Shown here: in pieces, positions 38,943 through 50,449 of the stretch
Layout of the letters: each line of letters opens with the position of its first letter
Position numbering within the stretch: position 1 is the stretch's first letter
NCBI GenBank assembly: GCA_963969595.1
Contig: OZ018417.1
Location: forward strand, 1,180,501 to 1,244,500
DNA length: 64,000 nucleotides
Origin: Neckera pumila
Taxonomy: Eukaryota; Streptophyta; Bryopsida; Hypnales; Neckeraceae
Direction: 5' to 3'
Translations under genes and position numbers: made by a program
Notes under the pieces: model-generated
The model's input: only the letters and a program-made list of their open reading frames with translations
Database searches by the model: none
What the model was told of the DNA's origin: nothing

Positions 38943-39226
38943 TTAAATTGAAAAAAATTAAAAATATACTTTACAAAGAGTAATCCACATCTGGATTTTT
39001 TTGGGGGTTTTCTGAACAAATGGCGAGAACCCACTACATTAAAAAAAATTTAAAAATTTAAAATATTAAAAAATCCACATCTTTTGGGTATAACCATATG
39101 GCAAAAATTGTGCATAAAAAACACACTGGAAGAGACACACCTACACCTTTCATCATAATTGCAGCTGTTTGCGCACGGTAAAAATTGAAGGAGTATTGCC
39201 AAGCCATGCAGGAACTACCCAAAAGC

Positions 39227-40209
39227 CTACACAAAATAGTGAAATTGGGTTGCCTCAACAATTAGGTTGCCTTCACTGACAAAAGTTAGCTCATGAGCCA
39301 TTACTTGTCCAAATGGAGCCGCATGCAGTTCTCTAAACCTAAGCCATGAACAGTGCACCAACCTATACAATACACATAGTACTTTCATTATTGCATTCTT
39401 TGTACATATTTATATAGTGTTGAATGTTAAAAAATTAGTATGGGGTGAATGCAAGAAACATTGTACTATTTTTTGTCACACCTTGCATGCTGATTTGTTT
39501 TTTAGGCATAACTTTTGCGTATTGAATCCAAATGACTTAAGATTTATAGAGAAGGTGCTCATGACCACTATACACCTTGCCTAATTTTTTGGCAATTTTC
39601 AAAAATGTTTTACTAAATAAAAACAGCCCCCAATTTTATGTCACAAATTTCAATTTGAAGGTTTTAAGTACTATTTAGTACCCAAAAAATCAAATGTGAA
39701 ACTGAAATTTGGATGAGATGGTCTTCTAGTACACTTCTAGCTCTCTAGGAGAGGGATTTAAAAAAAAGTTAATTTTGTGTAGTATAGAAGTCTACAAAGT
39801 GAGCTTCTTTCTGCTTGCATTTTGAAACACATAAAACATTATTTTGGTGAGTTTTTTGGTGAATGACCATCTCCATAGAGCTTTTGCAAATGGACAATTT
39901 TTATTTATTTATTTTATTTACTTTATTTTACTATTTTTAACTAATTAAAGCATCAAAGTGTCTATTTTCTTGAGATTTGGCACTTTCTAGTTCTCCTACT
40001 TAGAGAATTTTTCTATGCTTTTCCTTCCTAGGGTTTCTTCATCTTAAAGGTATATACATTGGCCATATTTTAAAAAAGAATTAAAAGTTATTATTCTATG
40101 CTTAAAGTACTCCAAAAAAAAAAGCATCAAATAGTGAAAACGCAACAAATAGTACAAGTGTTTTTTGCATTCACCCTATGGGGCAACCTAATTTCACTAT
40201 TTTGTGTAG
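39227..40209. repeat. Inverted-repeat element split by another element
   Basis: A 27-28 bp inverted repeat, CTACACAAAATAGTGAAATT continuing GGTTGCC, lies at 39227-39254 and, reversed, at 40182-40209. Between them sits the complete element 39443-40176, so this looks like an older element with a younger one inserted in it. Confidence 0.7.
39443..40176 (+). mobile_element. GGGTGAWTGCAA-family MITE, intact copy
   Basis: A 734-bp non-coding element. Left end GGGTGAATGCAAGAAACA and right end, inverted, GGGTGAATGCAAAAAACAC; similarity continues through GTACTATTT(T/G)TTG. The tetramer TATG flanks both sides (39439-39442 and 40177-40180). The superfamily is unassigned because 4-bp duplications beginning TA are not diagnostic. 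Confidence 0.75.
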
Positions 40210-40249
40210 TCAACCTAAAATATTCTAGACTTATACAAAGGCAAATTAA

Positions 40250-42087
40250 CCCCTAAAGGAGGTTGCAACCACTATTGGCCTACGTTTGGCGTATTCAGCT
40301 TAAATACACAAGAGAACAGATGTATTTGCAAAAACGTCCAACTGGAAAATTGTGGGCATCGGTATAAGGAATACTTAAATATTTTTTTTGAAAATTTCAG
40401 AGATACAATGAGGAATCTGTGCGAATGGGAAGTAAGCCAACAGCGTATGTATGATATAAACCGTATTTCCTGCAAATCCGTGCGATGAAATTACTTCGTA
40501 TTGGGGTGTCAGGGTGTCAGGTCTTAAAATAGCAGTGACCGGTTTAGGAGGTCCGGTACTTTCATCGAACGGCGCATCTTGAGCATCCCACAATCAAACA
40601 TGAGTTCCAGCAACGACACAGACAGGTTTCCCCACAACAAAGGATCCATTACCTCTAAAAGCTTGTCAAATTTATAGCAAATCCTACCCTTCAGTTGCTT
40701 GGCCTTCACATCTGCCTTAACATATTACTGCAGCCAAACGGCCGACAAAACTCAAACCAAGATATGTTTAAGCATTTCTTGATCAACACCATCTAGAGCA
40801 TTGGCAAGCATCATGGAGTGGTACGTATCTTACAGTTTGTCTGTGTCTGGAATTTATTTTTGCCATTGGGCCTCTTCATCAAGAATATCAGAATCACTTG
40901 AAAATTGTTGCAGTCTATATCGAACTCGTGTTGTAAGGCTAGAATAGTTAAATTTTTCGTATGATTTCAATCCTGTATGTAGCAGCCTCCAGCTAACGAT
41001 TTCTTCACTCGGTTATCAGACTTGAAGATGGCAGAGAGACGTTCAAACAGAAACCGGGGGATACTGAAGAGTGGTTGCCCAAGGACTCGTACATGCAAGC
41101 GGCTGAGTGTGAAAGTGATCCGAAAAGTCATTGACCCCACAAGCAAGTCGGGTCATAAGGCGGAGCCTCGTGATTGAGGACTGGATATTTATTCAAGTGA
41201 AGCACAGTCGGTAACCACAAATCCGATGTAACTTAAGGTTTTTCAGGATTATTATGTAAGGTTCAACCATCAAGGTTGTTACGCACTTTTGGTCCATTCT
41301 GTACATATGAGCACTGACTCGCGCCATTTTGCCAGCGCTTTGGGAAACTCTAAATCGTTCCACCTGCGTTCTTTCTTCTTGGATTTCTTGGTTTACTGGT
41401 CTGCCATCTGCATGGCTGTCAAAGCAACTCATTTCAGGCCAAAATCAGTGAATTAGGAGGATCGCGACTTCCTTCAGAGGTTAACTTACAGTATCTTGTA
41501 AGAATAATGCGCAAATTTCAGTTTTCGAGGGTCATACTAATGTTTCTAAAGTGACCAAGTTTCTAGAGAAAAGACGCAGGAAGATGAAGCAATCACTACC
41601 AATAAGTGCTCAAAAGCGAATGAAACATAGCGTTCATGACTACAAAGCCAGATGGTGCACGTTCTAGGGTTCTTGGAACACACCAAGGAGGAACGCCGGG
41701 CAATTGGCGTTTGGTAACGTAGCATAGAACGGCAAGCTTTACTTGATGCAGAGACGACCGGGTAACCTGTACTTCGGCGTCACATCAACCTGCTTCGGTC
41801 TGACATCACTCATTGCTTATGTGACGTACTATACTAGTATCCAGGAACCTCGACTCAGAAGACCCCACCCAAACCCCTCCCATGCTTATATTTTTTACAA
41901 ATTTTTGGCCGTCGAGGTAGACCTAAACATTTTGCCATGCTCTACTAGTCTCCATAGGGAACACAAGCAAAAAATCCAGGTTCAAAAAGCAGCTTCCTTA
42001 TCCCTGAAAAAGTGCCCTGTAGACAAACTGCCCTCAAAATACGGTGCAAATGGCATCAGTACTCTCAAACCCAACCTGCTTTAGGGG
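40250..42087 (-). mobile_element. Long (1.84 kb) TTAA element with coding-like interior
   Basis: Perfect TTAA on both sides (40246-40249 and 42088-42091). The terminal inverted repeats CCCCTAAAGGAGGTTG and CCCCTAAAGCAGGTTG match 15 of 16. The interior is less AT-rich than the short copies and not alignable with them. On the minus strand it has broken protein-like segments: FRVSQSAGKMARVSAHMYRM (41432-41193), FSIPRFLFERLSAIF (about 41080-41040), YEKFNYSSLTTRVRYRLQQF (about 40960-40900) and a block split between two frames at 40709-40375 (YKFDKLLEVMDPLLWG, then WDAQDAPFDESTGPPKPVTA). I could not recognise a piggyBac DDD transposase in these. They may be a decayed transposase or captured host sequence. 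Confidence 0.7.
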
Positions 42088-42091
42088 TTAA

Positions 42092-42834
42092 AGGCTCCAA
42101 ACTTACCGTACTAACTGGAAATTTATGTTTTTTTGAAACAAAGTGGGCCAACAAAATAACAATGGGAATTATGGGATGCTCCCATGCATTTGCTACAGTA
42201 GGAGCAGTTGGACAAAATGCCCCAATTCCAGGAAATTAGAATTTTGCTTCCCCATGTCCACAATTTTCTCTGCAACGAAACCATTCGCTCGATTGTGTCA
42301 TCCGAAAAGAATGAAAGAATGAAAAATAAAGGATTGATAACCATTAAAAAAAATTGAGATGATTCCATGCATTTACTATTACAACAGAAGGCAGCAAGCA
42401 CATGAAGAAGATGAGGGTAACTCCGGTCTAAAAAAACGGCGTGAGTGAAGCGACTGTTGGGAATGGCTCAACTATCTATTTAAGTCTTGTGGACTCAGAT
42501 GGGAAATTCAAGGACCGACATGTCCCTTACCTCGAAAAATAGTCAGGTCCCATATGACGACAAAGTAGCTATTGCACCCCGGTTCCCACCATAATTGGGT
42601 TGGCTATGATGATAAGCACCCTGCCAACGTCCAGGTTTGTACTCATGACCATCTCACCAGTGTGCCAAAGCCAAAGGCACTGAGCCAAGGTTGCAGGTGC
42701 TTGAGAATGGAATACTTTTGCACATTAGCATTTAAGGAATCGATTTTTGGGAATTTTGGTGTAGCAACCAAAATTGCAGACTGTTGTTTTTGGTGGCTTT
42801 GATCACAAGTTAGCTTGTTTGCACGCTTGTTTTG
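42092..42834. other. No gene recognised
   Basis: Short open frames in several phases, none with family motifs. Confidence 0.4.
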
Positions 42835-43448
42835 GGCAGTGATATCACGCTTCTATAAGTCAGGCAATGGTCAACACAAGGGTGGGTACTTCTTGAATGT
42901 TCCAACCTTCTTCCTTTCTCTTGACACTTGCTTCTTGTTTTGCCCTTTGTTGTTTTTGAAGTGCTTCCTGTTGCTCTCTGGAGTTTTGCAAAGCCAAAAT
43001 CTCCTCTCAAGTTTTCTTGACAAATTCATGGAGCATAACCGCCAAAGACAAGGTCTCAAAGACCTTCAACTTTTACAAGCTGCAAAGTCATCCGTGGTCC
43101 AATTTCATGTCGTTTCATGATACTTCGATGTAAAGCATGATTACCTTTTTTGAACTCATTAGCAAGCTCCGCTTTCATTGCCTAATCTTTTGCTATTCCT
43201 GAGCAAGCACGGTTGTATTCTCTAGGTGTAAAGCCCTACAACTCTAAAATTCTTTGCTCGATGCAAACGTGCAAGGGTAAACAGTACACCAATGGGCACC
43301 TACAATTATTGACTTTGAGGTCTACACATGAAATTGCGGGTGTTACATTTGAAATTCTCAAAAATAAATTTTGTAAATGTTGGCGTGCAAAAAGTATTCC
43401 ATAATTGTGTTTGGTAAAACTACTAACTTGCAAGATTAGTTTCACTAC
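42835..43448 (-). pseudogene. Unrecognised degraded gene with Gln/Lys-rich coiled coil
   Basis: Minus-strand translation gives protein-like text broken by stops and a frame change: ISCVDLKVNNCRCPLVYCLP, VCIEQRILEL, stop, GFTPREYNRACSGIAKD, stop, AMKAELANEFKKGNHALHRS, then in another frame LALQNSREQQEALQKQQRAK. The last part is a strong heptad-like, Gln-rich coiled coil. The presence of readable text over several hundred bases suggests a real but dead gene. I do not recognise the family. The start lies near or within the element that begins at 43450. Confidence 0.4.
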
Positions 43449-43449
43449 A

Positions 43450-44504
43450 TGATGATTGCAAGGAACACCTGCCGATTTTGTTGCATTTTGATCAGTATTC
43501 ATGATTTTTTGGGGAATACTTCAATATTTTATTTTATTTTATTTTTTTATAAATTTTAAAAATATGGCTAATGAAAACACCTTTAATATGAAGGTAACCA
43601 CCAAAGGAAATGGAAATGCATAGAAAAATTCTTTAAGTCGGAGAACTAGGAAAGTGCCAAATCTCAAAAAAAGATATTTGGATGTTTTAATTAGTTAAGT
43701 ATAGGATAAATTAATTTTAAAAAAAATAAAAATCCTTTTGTAATTATTCTATGGAGATGGTCATTCACCAAAAGAACCACCAAAATAATATTTTTTATGT
43801 TTCCAAATTGGCAAGTGTGACAAAAAAATGAGGGCTGTTTTTGGACAATAATTTTTTTTTCCCCATGAGGGATTAATTATATTTAAGACTTTGTGCAAGT
43901 GATACATGCATTCAAAAATCAACAATCCATCCCTTAAATCTATGCAAAATCTCTAGCTTAAGCACCGTCAATTAGGCATCCAAAATCCATGCGGAAGGTA
44001 TTGTATTCAAGCAAGTTTATAAATGCTGCCAGTTTTGTCATTTTTGATGATTTAAAGGCTGGTGGCAACAATGTAATTCTAAAAACATTTATCCCAATCT
44101 AAATACTTGCAAGAAGGAAACTTGGCTCACTTCATAATCAAATCTTCATATGGCTGAAGTGGTCATTAAACCCATCGTCAATACTATTGTCTGAAGAAGC
44201 ACAATAAGTATAAGGTGCTCATAAGTGAGGAATGCTCCTTGATCTCTTGACTTGCCTCCATAAGCTTGTTCAACATGGCCAACACGCTTATTCAATGGTC
44301 GAAATTATACAACGGAGAGGTTTTTGTGGGACAAGAATTGTATTTGGTTTGGAGGTTTTTAGTGGGATAGAGGGAGTAATAGTCATGAGTACCTTACTTA
44401 TAAATCTTGATCAGTTGAAACCAAAACACAAAAATTATGACCAAAAAACAAATCAACACATACAGTGTGATACAAAATAGGACAAGTATTTCTTGCAATC
44501 ACCC
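43450..44504 (-). mobile_element. GGGTGAWTGCAA-family MITE, inverted copy
   Basis: A 1055-bp element in opposite orientation to 39443-40176. The right end, inverted, reads GGGTGATTGCAAGAAATAC and the left end TGATGATTGCAAGGAACACC. The interior shares long blocks with that copy, for example GATGGTCATTCACCA and AAAGTGCCAAATCTCAA in reverse. TACA flanks both sides (43446-43449 and 44505-44508). Confidence 0.7.
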
Positions 44505-44508
44505 TACA

Positions 44509-45357
44509 CAATTTCATTTGCCACAAGGTATACTACAGTAATGATCACTACAGTAAAGATTCAGCTTGTTGTACTAAAAAATTAGAGTAACTCTAGGAAA
44601 TCAGACTACAAATAAGTTAGGACACATCAATCAATGTAGTTGGGGAAAATTTTTACAAATAGAAATAGATGGAATAGAAGCAATCGGCGGGAAGAACCCA
44701 AAACTGGAAAAAAATCTATTTATAGGTAGAATGAACATGAAATTCAAGTAGCCGGACGACACGCCCAAATTATCGAACCCTAGGAAAAAAAAATATCAAC
44801 ATAGAGGAAGAAAAGCGAGATCCTTTGTCGGCTAAGGATTATATAAAGACAAGTATACAATCATACACCGTTCCAAAATAGAACTCCCAGTCACCACTGT
44901 CACTTGTCAACACCAGATGTGCCAAAGCATTGACTGTATAAGGTGGAATTCAACCTCATCACTACTATACCAAACAACTTTAAAGAAGAAATTAAAATTA
45001 TTAATTTAATTTGATTTAATTTTATATTTTTGGATCACAAAAGGAACAATACTTCCACACAATTTCAATCCGCAAGCAACTTAATGCACCCAGCTTGCTA
45101 ATTTCTTGAACTCCATTTCCTTTCCCATCGGGATTCTGATGCCGTATACCATTTGATAAATATAATATATCTTCACAAATACGGACTGATCCATCAATTC
45201 TAATGCTAGCTATACAGCTAGGACTTCGTTATTATGTCTCTTTCATGAGAGTAGATCATCCCAAGAGTGCAGACTTTGATCCAAACCGCTCTGTCCAAGA
45301 TTTTTTAGTTTTGTTTGTTAAAGCTTCAAGTTTTGATCAAGATTACTTTTCAAGTTT
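44509..45357. other. Intergenic, no gene seen
   Basis: AT-rich to about 45200, then the presumed upstream region of the P450 pseudogene. Confidence 0.45.
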
Positions 45358-45569
45358 TTGAGTCTTTTGGAGTTTTGTTTTTGCTGTTTTTGGAGGTTTG
45401 CGAGTGGGCTCTCCAGGTGGCATCACGATTTTGTAATTGGAGGTCGTGGGAAAGTTTTGGGAGGCTGGGATGTAGTTGTTGCACTTGTGTTTGTAGTGCT
45501 TGGGTTGTATGTGGCTGGGGGGTATCAGCGGCACAAGGAGCATTCCATTCCGGGACCTTGGTCTTGACC

Positions 45570-46130
45570 AATTGTTGGTAGTTTGTTGGTTTTGTACAAT
45601 GAGCTTCCGCACTTGGCGTTGCAAAAGTTGTTGAACAAGTATGGCAGGCTCATGTATCTGCAATTAGGTACTACTTTCAAACAGACCTCTGGAGTTTCAA
45701 CTCTTTCACTATTTATGATAGAGTTTGCAACCATGTCGATCATAATCTGTTGATGATAGTGTGGCAAATTGTGTGTAAAGATCTTCTACAATGCTATTTT
45801 AGAGAAGGGCATGATCAATAGGATTGAGTGCACGTTGGAGATTGTTGGTAGTTTGCCGGCTTTGTTCAATATAAGAACTCCCACACCAAGCCGGTTGCAG
45901 AAGCTTTGCAACAAGTAGGGAAGGCTCATATAGAGACCTCCATGTACTTGCATTCAAACCTCTTGAATCTTTTCTGAAAGACATAATTTGAATGTCTGAC
46001 AGTCAATGACTGTGTGCAATTTATTCTCGAATGCCAGTTTAGATCGAGAAGGTCTTAATAAAGAGGTTTGCTTGTGTGCAAGATATTCTAGAATGTCAGT
46101 TTAGAGAAGGGCATAAACATGAGGTTTGAG
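45570..46130 (+). repeat. Tandem duplication inside P450 exon 1
   Basis: The segment from GTTGGTAGTTTGTTGG at about 45576 recurs decayed at about 45846 (GTTGGTAGTTTGCCGG), covering the part that encodes the VGSLLVLYNELPHLALQK region. A following segment, GTGTGCAAGATATTCTAGAA to AGTTTAGAGAAGGGCAT, recurs about three times, at 45770, 46010 and 46070. Confidence 0.75.
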
Positions 46131-46192
46131 TGCACTTCGGGATCATCACCACGACGCTATCAATCGACCTCATGCCAACATTGAATTTCCTG

Positions 46193-46400
46193 ACCAGATC
46201 CCTCAAACCTTGTGTCCAGATCGCCTAAAACCTTGTGTCTAGATCCCAAACCCTGTATCTAGATAACCCAAACCTTGTGTCCAGATCACTCAATTTTTGA
46301 GTCCAGGTCTCTCACATTCTGGCTCTTGATCCCTCCAACTTTGTGTCGAGATCCCTCAAATTTCATGTCCAGATCCCTCCAACCTTGTGTCCATAGATCA
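46193..46400. repeat. Degenerate minisatellite, about 8 units
   Basis: A 22-28 bp unit built on CTTGTGTCCAGATCCCTCAA repeats head to tail with substitutions and small gaps. It sits in the middle of the interrupted P450 exon 1. Confidence 0.8.
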
Positions 46401-46869
46401 CTCAAACTTCGGCTCTAGAGCTCGTGACCGGACGCATTGTTGCCGCCCGTGCAGGTCAGAGGCCCTGTTTGGTGATTTCCACGGCGGCAGCCGCGAAGCA
46501 GGTGTTCCGCAAGCACGACGCCAGCTTCGCTTCTCGCCCTCCCATGCTGGTCAGCGACATCATCAAGGGCGGCACGTACCGCAGTCTGTCGTTCGCCCCT
46601 TACGGACCCTTTTTGGCGTCAACTCCGACGAGTGGCCAACACGCAGCTCTTCTCCTCCGCCGTGCATTCCTCACACGAACCGATCCGCAAGGGGGAGATG
46701 CATCACATGATGAAAGCTCTCGTGGTGGATGCTCAGAATGGGAAGACTATTAACCTCAAGAGCTGGTTGACGGGGGCCACAGCTAACAACATGACAATGA
46801 TGCTCACCAACCATCGGTAAGGAATGACGGGAAGCACTGGTGAATATCTCAGTCAATTGTTGATGAGAA

Positions 46870-47470
46870 AAAATCTCGAACTTACTTGGCAATTTTTGAG
46901 TTGAACAAACTTTAGTCTAAACAAAGATTGGTTTAAACAAAGATTTGTTGGGATTGCTGAAGTGAAAATTGTGAACGCTGGTAACGTCACTGAAAGTTTT
47001 CAGTAGTAACTGTGTATGTCCAACTGGCGATCTGGAAGTAGAGTTTGCATCGTTAAACTTCTTTCTCACAGCTTTCGCGCATGGCAGTCTTGAGTTTCAC
47101 TCTTCGCAGGGCAACGAACTTTAGCATACTCTGTTGATCTGAAAACAATACCTCTCAACAGTGAAGTTTTCGGTTCAACAAAGAGTTGTTCAACGCAATT
47201 CAATTCTCGTTGTCAGACCACGAGAACCATATTTCTCCTCAAATTTGGAGAAGGAAACTCGTACTTGGCAATTTTGAGGTTCATTCTGCACAGGCCAACG
47301 AACGTTAGCGTACGTCGTTGATCTGAAATCTCTACCTCTTAATAGTGAAGTTTTCGATTTGTTGGAATTGTTGAAGTGATAATTGTGAAACCTGGTAACG
47401 TCACTGAATGCTTTCAATAGTGAATGTACATGTTCAAGTCGGAATCTGGAAGTAGAGTTTGCAACTTATG
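46870..47470 (+). repeat. Duplicated ~300-bp segment in P450 intron
   Basis: Blocks repeated in the same orientation: TGGCAATTTTGAGGTT-like, GGTAACGTCACTGAA, TCTGGAAGTAGAGTTTGCA and GTTGATCTGAAA. Copies lie at about 46870-47170 and 47230-47470, each with internal losses. Confidence 0.7.
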
Positions 47471-48734
47471 TTTGACTTCTTCCTCACTTCTCTTGCACTT
47501 GGGTAATGACACTATATTGAACTGAATTTGAATGACAAGTTGTGCACCGTCTCTTCCATCAAGGTAACGATTTCTCTTGTTGAACACTCAACAAGTACTG
47601 CTTGACGTTCTCAAATTTTCTGTTATACTGAATGTTGTGAATGGTTAGTAGCAAGTTCAGCCACATTCGCCTTCATTTCCCAAGGATTGAAAGGATCATG
47701 ATCCATGTTGGATTCTCCCATGTCTAGGTACTTCGGGAGCACTGCAAGCGCAGAAAACCAGAAAACCAAACTGGAATTGGATGAGTTGATGCGACGCAGC
47801 TTCGCTGCGCTTGGAAGTTACATCATCAGCGACTACGTCCCGTCCTTGAGCTTCATTACGAAATGGCAGGGCTGGTTGTCGGAGATTCGTGGGGTGCGGG
47901 TCCTCGGGGCAAGACCGTGAGCAAAATCATTGAGGTGGACAAGCACAGGGAGAAAGCGAAAGAACGAGCAAGCGATGCGAAGTATGTTCCTGACTTCGTG
48001 GACGTCTTGCTGAAAGCGCCACTCAATAATGGCCACTTGCTTCCCGACATCGTCACCCTAATTGTGGTAAGCAAAAAAAAACCCTTAGCCCTTGCAGAGA
48101 GAGAGAACTAATGCGAACCTAAACCCTAAACATTAAAAAAGACTTAAACCCTGGAACCCTGAACCGATTCTCTTTGGCCTGAATCAAGAGAATGGTCATC
48201 CCAAGTCCCATTTTATAGCGAACAGGACAAGCATCTCTGAGATAATGTAGACCAGTCCAAAAATCAATTCAAGTTATGGGCACTTCAATCTTATTTATTT
48301 TTTCATTTGAAATCAAGATTGAATGAGAGAGCTGAAGTAGAACTTGAAGTTTTCCACTAAGTCCCTTGAATCTAGAAGCTTCCCACTAAGTTTCGATTCC
48401 CTTAAAAATTGCCTACATGAGAGCACTTTTGCAATCTTTGACACCAAATGAGGTGAAACTCGATCCAAGATCTGAGTTTAACCAAAACGGAAATCCAATT
48501 CAACCACCAAGTTCCAAGTCCCACTCCTAATGTTATGTGTAAAGAGGCTCGTAACCCTTGAACGTCGGACAACGACTTCACCCTTGAAGGACCAAACTGA
48601 GGCTCATGTTTTTTCAGCACATTTGAGAGGATCATATGAGACGTTCTTCTCTTGAATTCTACTTATCCTATGAGCGACTATGTCCTCGTGCAATGTTCTT
48701 CATTGATATCAAATTCTACCTATCTACTTGATAG

Positions 48735-49085
48735 TTCACTGGTTTTCAAATTTTTCTTTTGACAAAATTCATTTTCATTGCAAGAGGTTTAAAACACTAG
48801 CACGGGCAGTTTCTGAAACCACGACCTCTCAGGATTGACGAAGCCGAGTGGCCATGCCAGTGCTTAGTGAATGCGGGAACAGACACAATTATCTTCATTA
48901 GCATCAAATCCAACCCTATCTGAATTACTGGTTTAAATCTTTCCTTGTGACAAAATTCATCTTCCTTGCAAGAGGATTAAAACACAGGCAAATGCTTAGA
49001 AATTGGTCAGTTTTTGAAGCCACGGATTAACAAATCAGAAGTTCCATGTCCAGTGCTTGATGAACGCCGGAACAGACACCATAGC
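48735..49085 (+). repeat. Direct duplication of the I-helix exon border
   Basis: About 150 bp ending CCAGTGCTT(A/G)(G/A)TGAA is present at 48735-48890 and 48935-49085. The first copy carries only the start of the exon (NAGTDTI) and then diverges; the second leads into the full exon. Both keep the splice acceptor. Confidence 0.75.
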
Positions 49086-49467
49086 CAACATGGTGGAATG
49101 GGGCATGTCGGAGCTGATGGCAAACCCTCGCATCCGTGAACAAGCACAATCCGAGATCGACACCGTGGTAGGCCAAGACCGTCTTGTCAAAGAATCCGAC
49201 CACGCGCACCTGCCCTTCCTGCAAGCCATTGTGAAGGAGACGTACCGGATGCACCCTGCGCTCCCACTCGGTCTCCGAAGAGAGTCCCATGAGCCCTGCG
49301 TGATAGATGGATGCGAGTTCCCTGCGCACACCGAGCTCATTCTGAATACGTACGCCGTTCATAGAGATCCTAATGTGTATGAAAGGTCGAATGAGTTTCG
49401 GCCGAGACGGTTTCTGGAGGAGCACAAGGAAGTGGATCCCATATCAGGTCTGCATCGTAACTTTTAA

Positions 49468-50005
49468 ACCCTAAGCCTCGGTTCTCTCTCTTGCTTGTTT
49501 TGATTGTAACCCTAGCCCTCGGTTTCTCTTCCTTGTTGTTATCGGAACTCCATGCGGACTTCCATGGTGTGTCGGACTGAATCGGAAAACAATTTTCAAG
49601 TTCTCCATTATCCGATTTGCTTTCGGCGTGTTTCATAAAGCTTACACTTTTTTGAGTTTCATAAACTTTACACTTCTATGTGGGTAAGGAGAAACGACAT
49701 TTTAGAAGTCGCTTTGCCTAGTTGTCAAACTAGAAGCAGCCAAAAAGCTCAAATTCTAATGCTCAAATTAGTTTCCAGAAGTTGCCTTCCCCTCGTTTTC
49801 AAGAGCCTCTCCCTGAAAATTTTGCTGGACAACAATTCCGATTCCGATTCTCCTCTGACAAATGTTGCACATGTGCATGTAGATTCCGGAATTTTTTTGT
49901 AAGTTCTGCAAAGTTTGGCTGATTTCTGTACATGGTTCCTCTTTCTTGTTTTTCTCTTAACCAAAACACTCGGTTTCTCTTTCTTGTTTTTATCGTAACC
50001 CGAAA
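49468..50005 (+). repeat. Dispersed CT-rich repeats in last P450 intron
   Basis: The unit CTCGGTTTCTCTTTCTTG, followed by TTTT(T/G)AT(C/T)GTAACCC, occurs four times, around 49475, 49518, 49935 and 49968. Confidence 0.65.
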
Positions 50006-50449
50006 CCTTTGAACTGCATTACTGGTCTCATTACTGTTCAAAGTGGAGCGCGCGGCTAGATTCGAGACTTCTTACATGACCTTTATGTTTCTGTCAATTC
50101 TTCGTTTTGGATTCACTACTGTGAGCTTCTTAAATCGTTTTGTACTACGATTTAAAATTTGGTATAAACTTGAATTGGTAACTATATGTGCAGGTCATGA
50201 TTCTACCAGCTGATTCCGTTCGGCGTCGGGCGCCGTATGTGCCCGGGCTACAACCTCGGAAACGTGATGATCATGTCCATGATGGCAAATTTGCTGCAGT
50301 GCTTCGACTGGTCGCTGGCGCCTAAAGGACTGAGCGCGGAGTCTCTGGACATGTCGGAGTATTACTCGTTCTTGAGCTTCCGGAGCTCGCCCTTGTGCTT
50401 GATCGCGCAACCCCGGAGTGCTGCGTCTCTTCTTCTGCAGCAAGCTTGA

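Larger units (their letters stand above)
45358..50449 (+). pseudogene. Cytochrome P450, CYP71 clan, pseudogene
   Basis: Haem-thiolate mono-oxygenase of the ER membrane. Recoverable pieces: N-terminal helix VVVALVFVVLGLYVAGG and hinge SIPGPW (45450-45563), PIVGSLLVLYNELPHLALQK (45568-45667), QRPCLVISTAAAAKQVFRKH to MTMMLTNHR (about 46430-46816), YFGSTASAENQ to DIVTLIV (47728-48066), I-helix NAGTDTIANMVEWG and K-helix ETYRMHP (49054-49447), and haem loop FGVGRRMCPG with the Cys ligand (50194-50449). Lesions: TGA replaces a Trp codon at 45565-45567; one extra T near 46611 breaks PYGPFW; there is a frame change near 47900; one base is lost near 50205. Exon 1 is split by about 750 bp of tandem repeats. 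The haem and I-helix motifs are intact, so inactivation is by frame loss. The exact CYP family is not assigned. The first frame opens with TTG; the true start is unclear. Confidence 0.88.

Noticed and set aside
46193..46400. Possible CRISPR-like array because of regular short repeats
   Set aside because: Units are degenerate and head to tail without unique spacers, inside a eukaryotic pseudogene; a minisatellite.
45358..50449. Calling the P450 a CYP78A or another named family
   Set aside because: The N-terminal hinge, I-helix and haem loop only support the CYP71 clan; family assignment needs an alignment I cannot run.
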